NCBI RefSeq assembly: GCF_000314855.2 | Contig: NZ_KB233222.1 | Span: 2,101,031-2,165,030 of the forward strand | DNA from: Providencia burhodogranariea DSM 19968 | Lineage (GTDB): Bacteria; Pseudomonadota; Gammaproteobacteria; Enterobacterales; Enterobacteriaceae | Direction of reading: 5' to 3' | Length of the DNA: 64,000 bases | Part shown: positions 16,980 to 24,709 of the stretch, in pieces | Layout: every line of letters begins with the position of its first letter | Position numbering within the stretch: position 1 is the stretch's first letter | Translations under genes and position numbers: made by a program | The notes under the pieces: model-generated | What the model saw: the letters and a program-made list of their open reading frames with translations, nothing else | Told to the model about the DNA's origin: nothing | The model's database searches: none

Positions 16980-17172
16980 ACTTATTAATTTACTTATTAC
17001 ATTCCTGAAAGATATTGTTATTATTTCAAATGCAGAGTACTTCCTTTATCATTTTTAAATCGCTTTAAAATAACAACAATATAAAAAATTGGATTATAAA
17101 TTGAAGTCCCATCATGGGAAGAAGTAAATAACTAAAGGTGAGCCCCTTTATCGAAGAAGAAGCGATCACTAT

Positions 17173-17205
17173 AGATCATCTAAAGATCATCTAAAGATCA
17201 TCTAA
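17173..17205. repeat. Three perfect tandem 11-mers
   Basis: AGATCATCTAA occurs three times without mismatch directly after the matP stop codon (17208). A short tandem array in a non-coding 3' end; it contains GATC sites in each unit. Confidence 0.85.
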
Positions 17206-17207
17206 AT

Positions 17208-17672
17208 TTATTTTTGAGTATTGCTGCTTCCTAAAATAGCTTGCAAATCATGTTTTAAGGAACTCATTTGGTTCTCATATTTATCTTTATGTTCTGCATC
17301 TTCGATCAATTGAATAATCGTTTCCGATAATGTTTTATTCCTATTTACCGCAAGATTAGACAAACGTTGCCAAACAGAGAAATCAAGATCTATCGATTTT
17401 TTCCTTGTGTGGGGATGCTCCGCATTAAAGTGTCGCTTGCGCCTTGCTCGAATACTTTGCTTCATACGATTATCTAACTGTGGATTCATATGAAGAGAAA
17501 TCCACTTTAAAACTTCAGTTGGAGAATTTTCCATCCGCAACAACAAAGCAACAGCTTCTTCTTCCGCACTCCTTTCTATATAACGAGTGATCAGTTCTCC
17601 GCCTCTGGATTTTTTAACCAGATAATCCCATTTCCAGCCACACTCAAGATTTTCAAGCTGCTGATATTTCAT
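17208..17672 (-). CDS. matP: Ter macrodomain organiser MatP
   Basis: 154 residues, close to E. coli MatP (150). The N-terminal four-helix part ([20 protein letters not shown], then [17 protein letters not shown]) and the ribbon-helix-helix with [23 protein letters not shown] and [20 protein letters not shown] are conserved. A C-terminal coiled coil (about 125-150) mediates tetramer bridging and contact with ZapB. MatP binds matS sites in the terminus region and excludes MukBEF from it. As in E. coli it lies next to ompA, convergent with it. Confidence 0.97.
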   Translation of the reverse strand: MKYQQLENLECGWKWDYLVKKSRGGELITRYIERSAEEEAVALLLRMENSPTEVLKWISLHMNPQLDNRMKQSIRARRKRHFNAEHPHTRKKSIDLDFSVWQRLSNLAVNRNKTLSETIIQLIEDAEHKDKYENQMSSLKHDLQAILGSSNTQK

Positions 17673-17745
17673 ATATTTTCCTGATGAAAATCGAATTTGA
17701 TTTTATATTAGCAATTTTAGAAGAAAATGTGCAATCAACGAATAA

Positions 17746-17774
17746 TTGTCAACCTATCATTCACAAAGTAGATA
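17746..17774 (+). promoter_or_regulatory. Possible promoter for the GhoT/OrtT-like gene
   Basis: TTGTCA (17746-17751) and TAGATA (17769-17774) with a 17-base spacer, 61 bases before the ATG at 17836. Inference from sequence only. Confidence 0.35.
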
Positions 17775-17835
17775 ACAACTAGGCACAAATTAGTGTACAA
17801 TCCACGTCTAACTGTTAACAATTTAATAAATTAAC

Positions 17836-18012
17836 ATGTCTACATTTGAATGCATACTCCTCGTATACGGGATTGGAGGCGTATGTTCTGCTCTTATAAC
17901 ACTACTCGTAACGAAAGACCCTGATATTTTAATGCGATTACTCAGTGCGCTACTTATAGGATTAACATGGCCGATGAGCTTCCCAGTTGTACTCTTATTT
18001 TCTCTATTCTAA
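17836..18012 (+). CDS. GhoT/OrtT-family small membrane toxin (putative)
   Basis: 58 residues, starting MSTFECILLVYGIGGV. Two hydrophobic segments (about 5-25 and 37-58) flank a short polar loop (TKDPDILMR). The second half, RLLSALLIGLTWPMS then FPVVLLFSLF, matches the C-terminal half of E. coli GhoT and OrtT, 57-residue inner-membrane proteins that damage membrane potential and lower ATP under stress. In E. coli GhoT is paired with the antitoxin RNase GhoS, while OrtT stands alone; no ghoS-like gene is next to this one, so it resembles OrtT. The ribosome site is poor, which fits low expression of a toxin. The next gene, lonB, is 180 bases downstream on the same strand. The family call rests on remembered sequences. 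Confidence 0.75.
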   Translation: MSTFECILLVYGIGGVCSALITLLVTKDPDILMRLLSALLIGLTWPMSFPVVLLFSLF

Positions 18013-18192
18013 CCGATAATACGACAATTATTGCTGCAAGATTGGCGATCAAACGTTAATATAGCAACCTTGCCCATTGGGTAATAAACTGACCTGAAAA
18101 TAATGTAAAATATCCAAACAGGATTCAGACATACGCGCCGGCTCACCAACAGGCATTTTACTTATAATCATATTAATAGCAGAAAAATTATA

Positions 18193-19929
18193 GTGATCAG
18201 TCAAGAACTAACATGGCAAGGCCTAACGCCTGACTTAACACCTTATCAGGCAAATTTTATCTCTTCAGATACCCTATCCCCTACCATTCTACCTGAGATC
18301 CAGCCTAGGTTGTTTGATAGTATAGAGCGTTTTATCAACGAAAATGCTCGGACTCCTTTTATGTTTATTAAGTCCGATGAAAATGAGAGCTATCTACAGG
18401 CATTTGCAGATTCTATTCGTCCTTTACTGAGCAAATGCACGCCAATTAATGGTGATTATCAGCTTTCTGAAAATAAAGACGCTTTTGAATGGCGAGCAGG
18501 AATAAATAGCCGCTTTTCAACTCAAACTAACATCGCTTATCGTCATTGGATTGAACCAGAACAACTATTTGGTTATATCACTCCATCAATGCGTTTAGTG
18601 CCGGGATTACTACATCATATCAATGGTGGTGTCCTAATTATATCTGCCTCTGCTCTGGTTTCTCAACCTTTGATGTGTCAACGGTTGCAACATATGATTT
18701 CGCGTCGCCAGCTTGAATGGCTACCATTTTCGGATAGCCACCCCCTTCAGATTGAGATTGAACCACAACCTCTTGACGTTAAATTGATTATTGTTGGAGA
18801 CCGGCTTGAGCTTGAAGAGTTTGAATACAATCATGCCAGTCTGTTTGATAATGCAATTTATGGCGAATATGAGCCTGTTATGTTCTTTGATAACGAAGAG
18901 CAATTAACGTTATGGATGCGTTATATCAAATCTATTATCGTTGCAAACCAATTGCCAGAAATTGCACCTGATGGTTGGCCAACATTTATCACGCAAGCAA
19001 CCCGTTTTTGTGAAGATAAATTTAATTTACCGCTAGATACCTTGTGGTTAACGCGTAGGTTGGTTGATGCATCCCATTATCAATCTAGTAATACCATTGG
19101 TCACGAAGCGTTTAATGAAGCTATCGAAAACCGCTTATGGCGGCATAGTTTCCTTTCTGAGCGAACTCAAGACGATATTCTGCAAGAACAAGTGTTTATC
19201 AAAACAGAAGGCGACGTTATCGGCCAAATTAATGGTTTATCTGTTTTGCAATATCCTGGTCATCCAGAAGCGCTTGGGGAGCCATCACGTATCACTTGTG
19301 TTGTCCATTTAGGTGACGGTGAATTCATTGATGTTGAACGCAAAGCTGAGCTAGGCGGAAATATTCATGCTAAAGGTATGATGATCATGCAAGCTTATTT
19401 AAATTATGAATTGAAATTGGATCAACCACAGCCATTTTCAGCCTCGATTGTTTTTGAACAGTCTTACGGTGAAGTTGATGGAGATAGTGCTTCATTGGCT
19501 GAACTGTGCGTTCTTATCAGTGCATTGGCCCTACAGCCTATCGATCAGCAAATTGCGGTAACAGGTGCTGTTGACCAATTTGGTTTTGTACAACCAATTG
19601 GTGGTGTAAATGAAAAAATCGAAGGCTTTTATGATATTTGTGCTAAACGGGGGCTAACAGGTAATCAAGGTGTGATTATCCCAATGTCTAACGTCCGGCA
19701 TCTCAGTGTCAATAACGCAGTATTGGACTCAGTTAAAGAGGGCCAATTCCACATTTGGCCTGTTGAGCATGTCGCTCAAGCTATTACTTTACTAACGCAG
19801 CAACCTTATTTTGAGCAGCAAGTTGAAGATGATAATGTACACCTGTTAGCTTTAATTCAGGAACGAATAAACCAAGCTAACTCGCCGGAAAAACCAAAAT
19901 TCCCTTGGTTCCAAAAATGGTTTGGTTGA
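18193..19929 (+). CDS. ycbZ: Lon-like protease LonB/YcbZ
   Basis: 578 residues from GTG 18193. The C-terminal third is a Lon-type serine protease: EVDGDSASLAELC holds the catalytic Ser and PIGGVNEKIEGF the catalytic Lys of the Ser-Lys dyad. The preceding DGEFIDVERKAELGGNIHAKG and EALGEPSRIT are also conserved. The N-terminal part is a degenerate AAA-like region without a Walker A motif (LVPGLLHHINGGVLIIS survives from a Walker B-like strand), so ATP-driven unfolding is doubtful. Its substrates are not known. Same position as in E. coli, upstream of fabA and next to matP, but with the toxin-like gene inserted. Confidence 0.94.
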   Translation: MISQELTWQGLTPDLTPYQANFISSDTLSPTILPEIQPRLFDSIERFINENARTPFMFIKSDENESYLQAFADSIRPLLSKCTPINGDYQLSENKDAFEWRAGINSRFSTQTNIAYRHWIEPEQLFGYITPSMRLVPGLLHHINGGVLIISASALVSQPLMCQRLQHMISRRQLEWLPFSDSHPLQIEIEPQPLDVKLIIVGDRLELEEFEYNHASLFDNAIYGEYEPVMFFDNEEQLTLWMRYIKSIIVANQLPEIAPDGWPTFITQATRFCEDKFNLPLDTLWLTRRLVDASHYQSSNTIGHEAFNEAIENRLWRHSFLSERTQDDILQEQVFIKTEGDVIGQINGLSVLQYPGHPEALGEPSRITCVVHLGDGEFIDVERKAELGGNIHAKGMMIMQAYLNYELKLDQPQPFSASIVFEQSYGEVDGDSASLAELCVLISALALQPIDQQIAVTGAVDQFGFVQPIGGVNEKIEGFYDICAKRGLTGNQGVIIPMSNVRHLSVNNAVLDSVKEGQFHIWPVEHVAQAITLLTQQPYFEQQVEDDNVHLLALIQERINQANSPEKPKFPWFQKWFG

Positions 19930-19937
19930 GGAAAATT

Positions 19938-19957
19938 ATCAGATCGGAGTTGTTCAG
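19938..19957 (+). promoter_or_regulatory. FadR operator upstream of fabA
   Basis: ATCAGATCGGAGTTGTTCAG matches the E. coli fabA FadR activation site (CTGATCGGACTTGTTCAG) with two or three changes and overlaps the -35 element TTGTTC (19950-19955). FadR activates fabA in the absence of long-chain acyl-CoA in E. coli. Confidence 0.8.
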
Positions 19958-19973
19958 CGTACAAGTGTAAGCT
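19956..19973 (+). promoter_or_regulatory. FabR operator and fabA promoter
   Basis: AGCGTACAAGTGTAAGCT matches the FabR site AGCGTACACGTGTTCGCT at 15 of 18 positions. It fills the 17-base spacer between TTGTTC (19950-19955) and TATCCT (19973-19978), so bound FabR would block the promoter. Confidence 0.85.
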
Positions 19974-20013
19974 ATCCTGTGTTCTTACACATAATTAAGG
20001 CTATCAGAAGAAC

Positions 20014-20532
20014 ATGGTTGATAAACGCGGATCCTACACAAAAGTTGATTTAGAAGCTTCTGGAAGAGGCGAGTTATTTGGGGAAAATGGTCCGCCATTA
20101 CCCTCTGGCAACATGTTGATGATGGATCGCATCATCACAATGACTGAAGATGGTGGCACCTTTAATAAAGGCTATGTCGAAGCTGAATTGGATATCAATC
20201 CAGACCTATGGTTCTTTGGCTGCCATTTCGTTAATGACCCGGTGATGCCAGGCTGTTTAGGGCTTGATGCAATGTGGCAATTAGTCGGTTTTTATCTTGG
20301 TTGGCTTGGTGGCGAAGGTAAAGGCCGTGCACTTGGTGTTGGCGAAGTGAAATTTACTGGTCAAATTCTACCAACAGCCAAAAAAGTCACTTACCGTATC
20401 AATTTTAAACGAGTCATTAACCGTAAATTGATTATGGGCCTTGCAGATGGTGAAGTATTAGTTGATGGTAAAGTAATTTACGTCGCTAACGACCTCAAAG
20501 TTGGTTTATTCAAAGATACTAGCGTATTTTAA
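20014..20532 (+). CDS. fabA: 3-hydroxydecanoyl-ACP dehydratase/isomerase
   Basis: 172 residues, equal to E. coli FabA. It dehydrates 3-hydroxyacyl-ACP and isomerises trans-2- to cis-3-decenoyl-ACP, the branch point to unsaturated fatty acids. The hot-dog fold active site is visible: [21 protein letters not shown] with catalytic His71 and Asp85 (His70/Asp84 in mature numbering). [20 protein letters not shown] is also typical. FadR and FabR sites lie in the promoter, and a hairpin terminator follows 78 bases after the stop. Confidence 0.98.
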   Translation: MVDKRGSYTKVDLEASGRGELFGENGPPLPSGNMLMMDRIITMTEDGGTFNKGYVEAELDINPDLWFFGCHFVNDPVMPGCLGLDAMWQLVGFYLGWLGGEGKGRALGVGEVKFTGQILPTAKKVTYRINFKRVINRKLIMGLADGEVLVDGKVIYVANDLKVGLFKDTSVF

Positions 20533-20609
20533 TTTTATAAGTAGACCTAAGCTATCTACTATAAAACCAACGTCATCTTGAAGTATGACAATTATAGATT
20601 ATTAATGCC

Positions 20610-20634
20610 AAAACCTCCGCAATAGCGGAGGTTT
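20610..20634 (+). terminator. fabA terminator
   Basis: AAACCTCCGC-AATA-GCGGAGGTTT: a 10-base perfect stem with flanking A and T runs, usable from both sides. It separates fabA from the convergent rmf. Confidence 0.85.
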
Positions 20635-20711
20635 AAAATTATTTATTTAAATGGAATTAAAAAACCGTTTACTCGAGTTCTCTAATCTATAAGTTATGAT
20701 TGGATCTGCGA

Positions 20712-20882
20712 TTAAGCAGAGAGAATCACCCTATCGTCCATGGCTTGCCGCCAACCTCCTAGCCAATGCGATCGTGCATCTACAGCCTGATAAGGACATA
20801 GCTCTTTTGAACGCCCTGCGATTCCTGCTTGGTAACCTCTTGATAAAGCTCTTTCTAAACGGTCTCTCTTCTGTCTTTTCAT
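20712..20882 (-). CDS. rmf: Ribosome modulation factor RMF
   Basis: 56 residues on the minus strand: MKRQKRDRLERALSRGYQAG, IAGRSKELCPYQAVDARSHW and LGGWRQAMDDRVILSA. It is nearly colinear with E. coli RMF (55 residues). RMF converts 70S ribosomes to inactive 100S dimers in stationary phase by binding near the anti-Shine-Dalgarno region. GAGGGAAG lies about seven bases before ATG 20882. An open frame on the opposite strand over the same DNA is a shadow. It follows the pqiABC direction, as in E. coli. Confidence 0.97.
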   Translation of the reverse strand: MKRQKRDRLERALSRGYQAGIAGRSKELCPYQAVDARSHWLGGWRQAMDDRVILSA

Positions 20883-21195
20883 GCCTTACTTCCCTCATCA
20901 TTTAAATGGAAAAGAAAACAGTACCGAATCTGATTCGGGTACACTATAGAAATACCGCTCGCTCGATAGGAAATCAAGTAAAGAATTTCATATAAATGTC
21001 ATAAATGTTATAAATGTGATTTGCATATTCAAAAAACATCAACTCTTTGATATTTCATATAGTTATGTTCTTTTTATTTATAATTCGTTATTTTATGAAG
21101 CTGCCTACTCGAATGATTTACAACAGAATTAATAAAAAATGCACCTCCATTCATTAGAATATGAGATGCATTTTATACAAAAATAATAATGCTAA
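20883..21195 (-). promoter_or_regulatory. rmf leader and promoter region
   Basis: 313 bases between pqiC and rmf. GTACCGAATC and GATTCGGGTAC (20911-20931) form a near-perfect hairpin in the rmf leader. TATAGT on the minus strand at 20943-20948 is a plausible -10 just upstream. The remainder is AT-rich and holds the pqiC terminator at its left end. Confidence 0.45.
21134..21174 (-). terminator. Probable pqiC terminator
   Basis: On the minus strand, AAAATGCATCTC pairs imperfectly with GGAGGTGCATTTT and is followed by further T residues, 22 bases after the pqiC stop. Confidence 0.6.
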
Positions 21196-21753
21196 TTAAG
21201 GTTTGCTGATCTCTTTTGCTATTCCATCTGCAACTTGCTGCCAACCATTTGATAGTGTTCTCACTAACTCAGGATAGCCATCTTCTTTTTGCTCGAGTTG
21301 AATATCAAAATTACGACGTATCACCTCTTTACCACGTGATACTGTCCAAAAACCTTGAACCAGTACTGTACCATCATAGCGGCCATTGAAAGCAGTAAGC
21401 GTGATATCTAGGGTATCAGGCGAATTCTGCAATGGCTGTAATGAAACTAGCCGTGCAGGAAGCGCTGAGGATAGCTCGCTTACCATCGATTGCCCTAACT
21501 GTTGCTCTAATGGACTCGCCCATAAATGAGAGCTAGCGTTACTATAACTCACATCTGAAGTCTGATAAGTAATCCCGTTTGATGTCAGAACATCCGCTAA
21601 CATAACACGTTGCAGCCAAATCTGATTTTGTTCGCTCATCACTGTAGCAGTTTGAGTCGCTGGTGGTTTCACTGGTAATTGGTAGTACATTTTATCCGGT
21701 GTGCTACTACAAGCCGCCAGCATTAAAACAAATATTGATAAAAGATATCTCAT
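21196..21753 (-). CDS. pqiC: Lipoprotein PqiC
   Basis: 185 residues. Lipoprotein signal MRYLLSIFVLMLAACSSTPD with lipobox LAAC at 12-15, so the mature protein is lipidated on Cys15. Ser at +2 predicts the outer membrane. The DUF330/ABC-type auxiliary domain has IWLQRVMLADVL, YSNASSHLWASPLEQQL and FWTVSRGKEVIRRNF. PqiC forms the outer-membrane end of the PqiABC intermembrane transport bridge. Its ATG overlaps the pqiB stop by one base (TAATG), indicating coupled translation. Confidence 0.95.
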   Translation of the reverse strand: MRYLLSIFVLMLAACSSTPDKMYYQLPVKPPATQTATVMSEQNQIWLQRVMLADVLTSNGITYQTSDVSYSNASSHLWASPLEQQLGQSMVSELSSALPARLVSLQPLQNSPDTLDITLTAFNGRYDGTVLVQGFWTVSRGKEVIRRNFDIQLEQKEDGYPELVRTLSNGWQQVADGIAKEISKP

Positions 21754-23402
21754 TATTTTTTCACTCCTTTAGGCACAGGATCCTTCGATGGCTCAGCTTC
21801 GAATACAAGGGCATTACTCTTATTATTCAAAGTACGTAGCAATGGTTGAACTTCCCTAAGAACCTGGTCTAAACGCTGCATGTTATCAACCATCTTGTTG
21901 TATGCCGGTGAACCTGGTTGGAATCCTTGCATTGCACGATTCATTTCGCTCAATGTTTTTTGCATATCCTGAGGCAAGTTTTGGAATTCTTTACTTCCCA
22001 TCAATTTATTCAGTTCAGAAAGCATTACTTGCGCTTCCTTGATGGTTTTTTGCCCATCAGCAAGGGTTTGAGTTGTTTGATTCAACATTGGCTCAATCGG
22101 CATGCTATTGATTTTATCCAGTACAGAAATCACTTTTTGCTGAATTTGCGCCAAGCCGCCACTGGTTGTTGGAATAATTTTGTATCCTGCAATAACATCT
22201 GGCCCTTTGTATTCAGATTCATTCTGAACAAAATCGAGGTCAATGAATAATGCACCTGTTAAGAAATTACCGGATTTTAATGAGGCTCGAAGTCCATTTT
22301 TCATCGCGGCTTCAAGTTCAGTATTCAGATTAAAATCCGCTCCAACATCTTTAGCAAAACGCTCTGGCTCAATATGAATCAGTACAGGAATACGGAAATC
22401 ATTGCCTAATTTTTGGTCAAGACCTTTTGTATAGAAAGGCACTTGCGCAACAGTACCTAAACGAATGCCTCTAAACTCAACAGGCGCTCCGGGTTGCAAT
22501 CCTCTGATAGAGTCAGAGAAAAACATTACATAATCTTGGTACTGAGTATAGAGAGAGTTCTGAATGCTACCTTGGTTATCAAATAGCCTGAATTCCGATG
22601 CTTCTTTAACATTATCTCCAGGAAGCCATCCTGTAGGGACATCAAAGCTGACCCCACCTGACAACAATGTCGCAATAGAGCCTAATTCAACATGGATTCC
22701 TTGTGATGACATATCAAAAGCAATACCACTATCTTTCCAAAAACGCACATTTGTACTAATTAGCTTGTCATAAGGTGCATTGATAAACAGTTGATAGCGC
22801 ATATCGCGATTATTCATATCGAATTCGCTAGTCTCAACAGAGCCAACACGATAGCCTCTGAACAATACTGGGTCACCCGCATTTAGTTGCCCAGCCTTTT
22901 CACTGGTAAGAACAATACGAATACCTTTAGCATCTGGTGACGCTAACGGTGGTGAGTCAAGTAACGTAAATTCTGAATGCTCTTTAGTATCTCGGCCCGG
23001 TTGTAATTCAATAAAAACACCCGATAGCAAGGTTCCTAAGCCTGTTACGCCTTCACGCCCAATAGTAGGTTTGACGATCCAAAAAGCAGAGTCTGTACGC
23101 AGCAAGTCTTTCATTTCGCTATTAAGGCGAGCTTTAATGACAACTCGGCTAAAATTGTCATCTAATGTCACGCTTTCAACGATACCAATATCAACACTAC
23201 GGCTCTTAATTTTAGTTTTACCCGCTTCAATGCCTTCAGCATTGTAAGTAATTAAAGTAACCTCAGGTCCTTGATGACTAAAGTGGTAAAACAATATCCA
23301 AGCACCGATAAAAACGGTGATGATAGGGATCACCCAAACAGGTGACCAGCTTTTCAATTTACTGACTTTGGCGTTAGCCTGTGGCGTTTCTTGTTCACTC
23401 AC
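21753..23402 (-). CDS. pqiB: MCE-domain protein PqiB
   Basis: 549 residues from GTG 23402 (VSEQETPQANAK), which overlaps the pqiA stop by four bases (GTGA). A longer frame from 23462 would run far into pqiA and is not needed; E. coli PqiB has 546 residues. One N-terminal membrane anchor (SWSPVWVIPIITVFIGAWIL) and three MCE domains follow: HQGPEVTLITYNAEGIEAGK, SEKAGQLNAGDPVLFRGYRV and RGLQPGAPVEFRGIRLG. The C-terminal part is a long helix (about 460-535) that forms the hollow needle across the periplasm. It is paraquat-inducible in E. coli and supports outer-membrane integrity. Confidence 0.96.
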   Translation of the reverse strand: MSEQETPQANAKVSKLKSWSPVWVIPIITVFIGAWILFYHFSHQGPEVTLITYNAEGIEAGKTKIKSRSVDIGIVESVTLDDNFSRVVIKARLNSEMKDLLRTDSAFWIVKPTIGREGVTGLGTLLSGVFIELQPGRDTKEHSEFTLLDSPPLASPDAKGIRIVLTSEKAGQLNAGDPVLFRGYRVGSVETSEFDMNNRDMRYQLFINAPYDKLISTNVRFWKDSGIAFDMSSQGIHVELGSIATLLSGGVSFDVPTGWLPGDNVKEASEFRLFDNQGSIQNSLYTQYQDYVMFFSDSIRGLQPGAPVEFRGIRLGTVAQVPFYTKGLDQKLGNDFRIPVLIHIEPERFAKDVGADFNLNTELEAAMKNGLRASLKSGNFLTGALFIDLDFVQNESEYKGPDVIAGYKIIPTTSGGLAQIQQKVISVLDKINSMPIEPMLNQTTQTLADGQKTIKEAQVMLSELNKLMGSKEFQNLPQDMQKTLSEMNRAMQGFQPGSPAYNKMVDNMQRLDQVLREVQPLLRTLNNKSNALVFEAEPSKDPVPKGVKK

Positions 23403-24673
23403 CCGATGGCTCCTTCTTGTTCGGCAACTTTTAACGCATTTCTCTTTTCGCAGCGATCCCATGTCAATCTAGGGTCAAAAGTTATCGCAGCAAACATCGT
23501 TAAAATAACGACGACACCAAAGAAAATAACGCCCAGTGCGGGGACTATACTCATCAATTGACCCATTTGTACCAATGAAGCCAAAATGGTAATTACAAAG
23601 ACATCAATCATAGACCAACGCCCTACATACTCGACTAATTCATAAATAAAATGCATTCGATGTGGGTCACGGTTACCATAACCTTGCGAATCAAGACACA
23701 ACCATGCAATACCAATCATTTTTAACGATGGCACCATAATACTGGCAATGAAAATGATCAATGCGACAGGATACGACCCATCCCCCCAAAGTAAAATGAC
23801 ACCATCCATAATAGTCGAGTGCAAATCACTTCCTAACATACTCGTTGTCATAACAGGTAGCACATTAGCGGGGATATATAAGATAATTGAGGTCAATAAT
23901 AGTGCTAATGTCCACTGTATACTTTGATTTTTACGAACACTACCATGCGCATGACACCGAGGACATTGAGACTGTTCTGCAGGTAAAATAGCAGTACAAA
24001 CTAGGCATAATCTGATATTTTGGCTTATCCCTGTCTGCCCTACTTTTAATTTTTGCTCAATCTTAGGAGCAGCTTCAATTTTGTTCCACATCCAGTGCCG
24101 ATCAAGGCATTGAAATGCCCTGACTTGTAAAACACAATATAGGCAGTATGGCAGAAAACTTAAACCAACACCGATGTCACCATAAGCAATCAATTTTACG
24201 AAGCTAACAAGAACACCTGCGAGGAAAATTTCCGCCATACACCAAGATTTCATCTGGAACAGAATACGGCTTATCCACACTTTCGGTTTTTTTGGAATAT
24301 ACACCTGAAGGCCGAGTAGTATGATTGTCACCATACAAAACGCAGGGATCACCAACGCAAAAAACAGGAAAAATAACGCTAAGCCGCTATAGCGCGTCGT
24401 AGAAATAATCTCAATAATTTGAAATATCGAGATTTCATTTTCAATTCCAGCCGCACTCATTTTCACAAACGGAAATAAACAAGCAACAAACAACATAATT
24501 AATGCACTAAACGCATAAGCCGCAGGTTGCTTATAAGGATAACGCCACTTTGCGATTAGCGTCGTATGGCAGCGCGGACAGGTCGCTTTAGTACCTTCTT
24601 TTAATTCAGGCACTGCAACGAGCATGTCGCACTGTGTACACAGCACATGTTCATGAGATTCATGAGAACACAA
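23399..24673 (-). CDS. pqiA: Inner membrane protein PqiA
   Basis: 424 residues from TTG 24673 (MCSHESHEHV), backed by AAGGGG nine bases upstream and by match to the E. coli MCEHH start. It has two zinc-ribbon motifs (LCTQCDML...CPRCHTT near residues 12-38, and LCLVCTAI...CPRCHAHG in the middle). Two four-helix membrane domains hold the family texts MAEIFLAGVLVSFVKLIAYGD and GRWSMIDVFVITILASLVQMG. PqiA is the membrane partner of the PqiB/PqiC MCE transport system. First gene of the operon, 36 bases after uup, so possibly co-transcribed with it. Confidence 0.96.
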   Translation of the reverse strand: MCSHESHEHVLCTQCDMLVAVPELKEGTKATCPRCHTTLIAKWRYPYKQPAAYAFSALIMLFVACLFPFVKMSAAGIENEISIFQIIEIISTTRYSGLALFFLFFALVIPAFCMVTIILLGLQVYIPKKPKVWISRILFQMKSWCMAEIFLAGVLVSFVKLIAYGDIGVGLSFLPYCLYCVLQVRAFQCLDRHWMWNKIEAAPKIEQKLKVGQTGISQNIRLCLVCTAILPAEQSQCPRCHAHGSVRKNQSIQWTLALLLTSIILYIPANVLPVMTTSMLGSDLHSTIMDGVILLWGDGSYPVALIIFIASIMVPSLKMIGIAWLCLDSQGYGNRDPHRMHFIYELVEYVGRWSMIDVFVITILASLVQMGQLMSIVPALGVIFFGVVVILTMFAAITFDPRLTWDRCEKRNALKVAEQEGAIG

Positions 24674-24709
24674 GGTGATTCGCCCCTTCTTATTTCCTGA
24701 TTATAAGAA

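Noticed and set aside
20696..20905. A 69-codon plus-strand frame between fabA and pqiC
   Set aside because: It is antisense to rmf, whose product on the minus strand is unmistakable.
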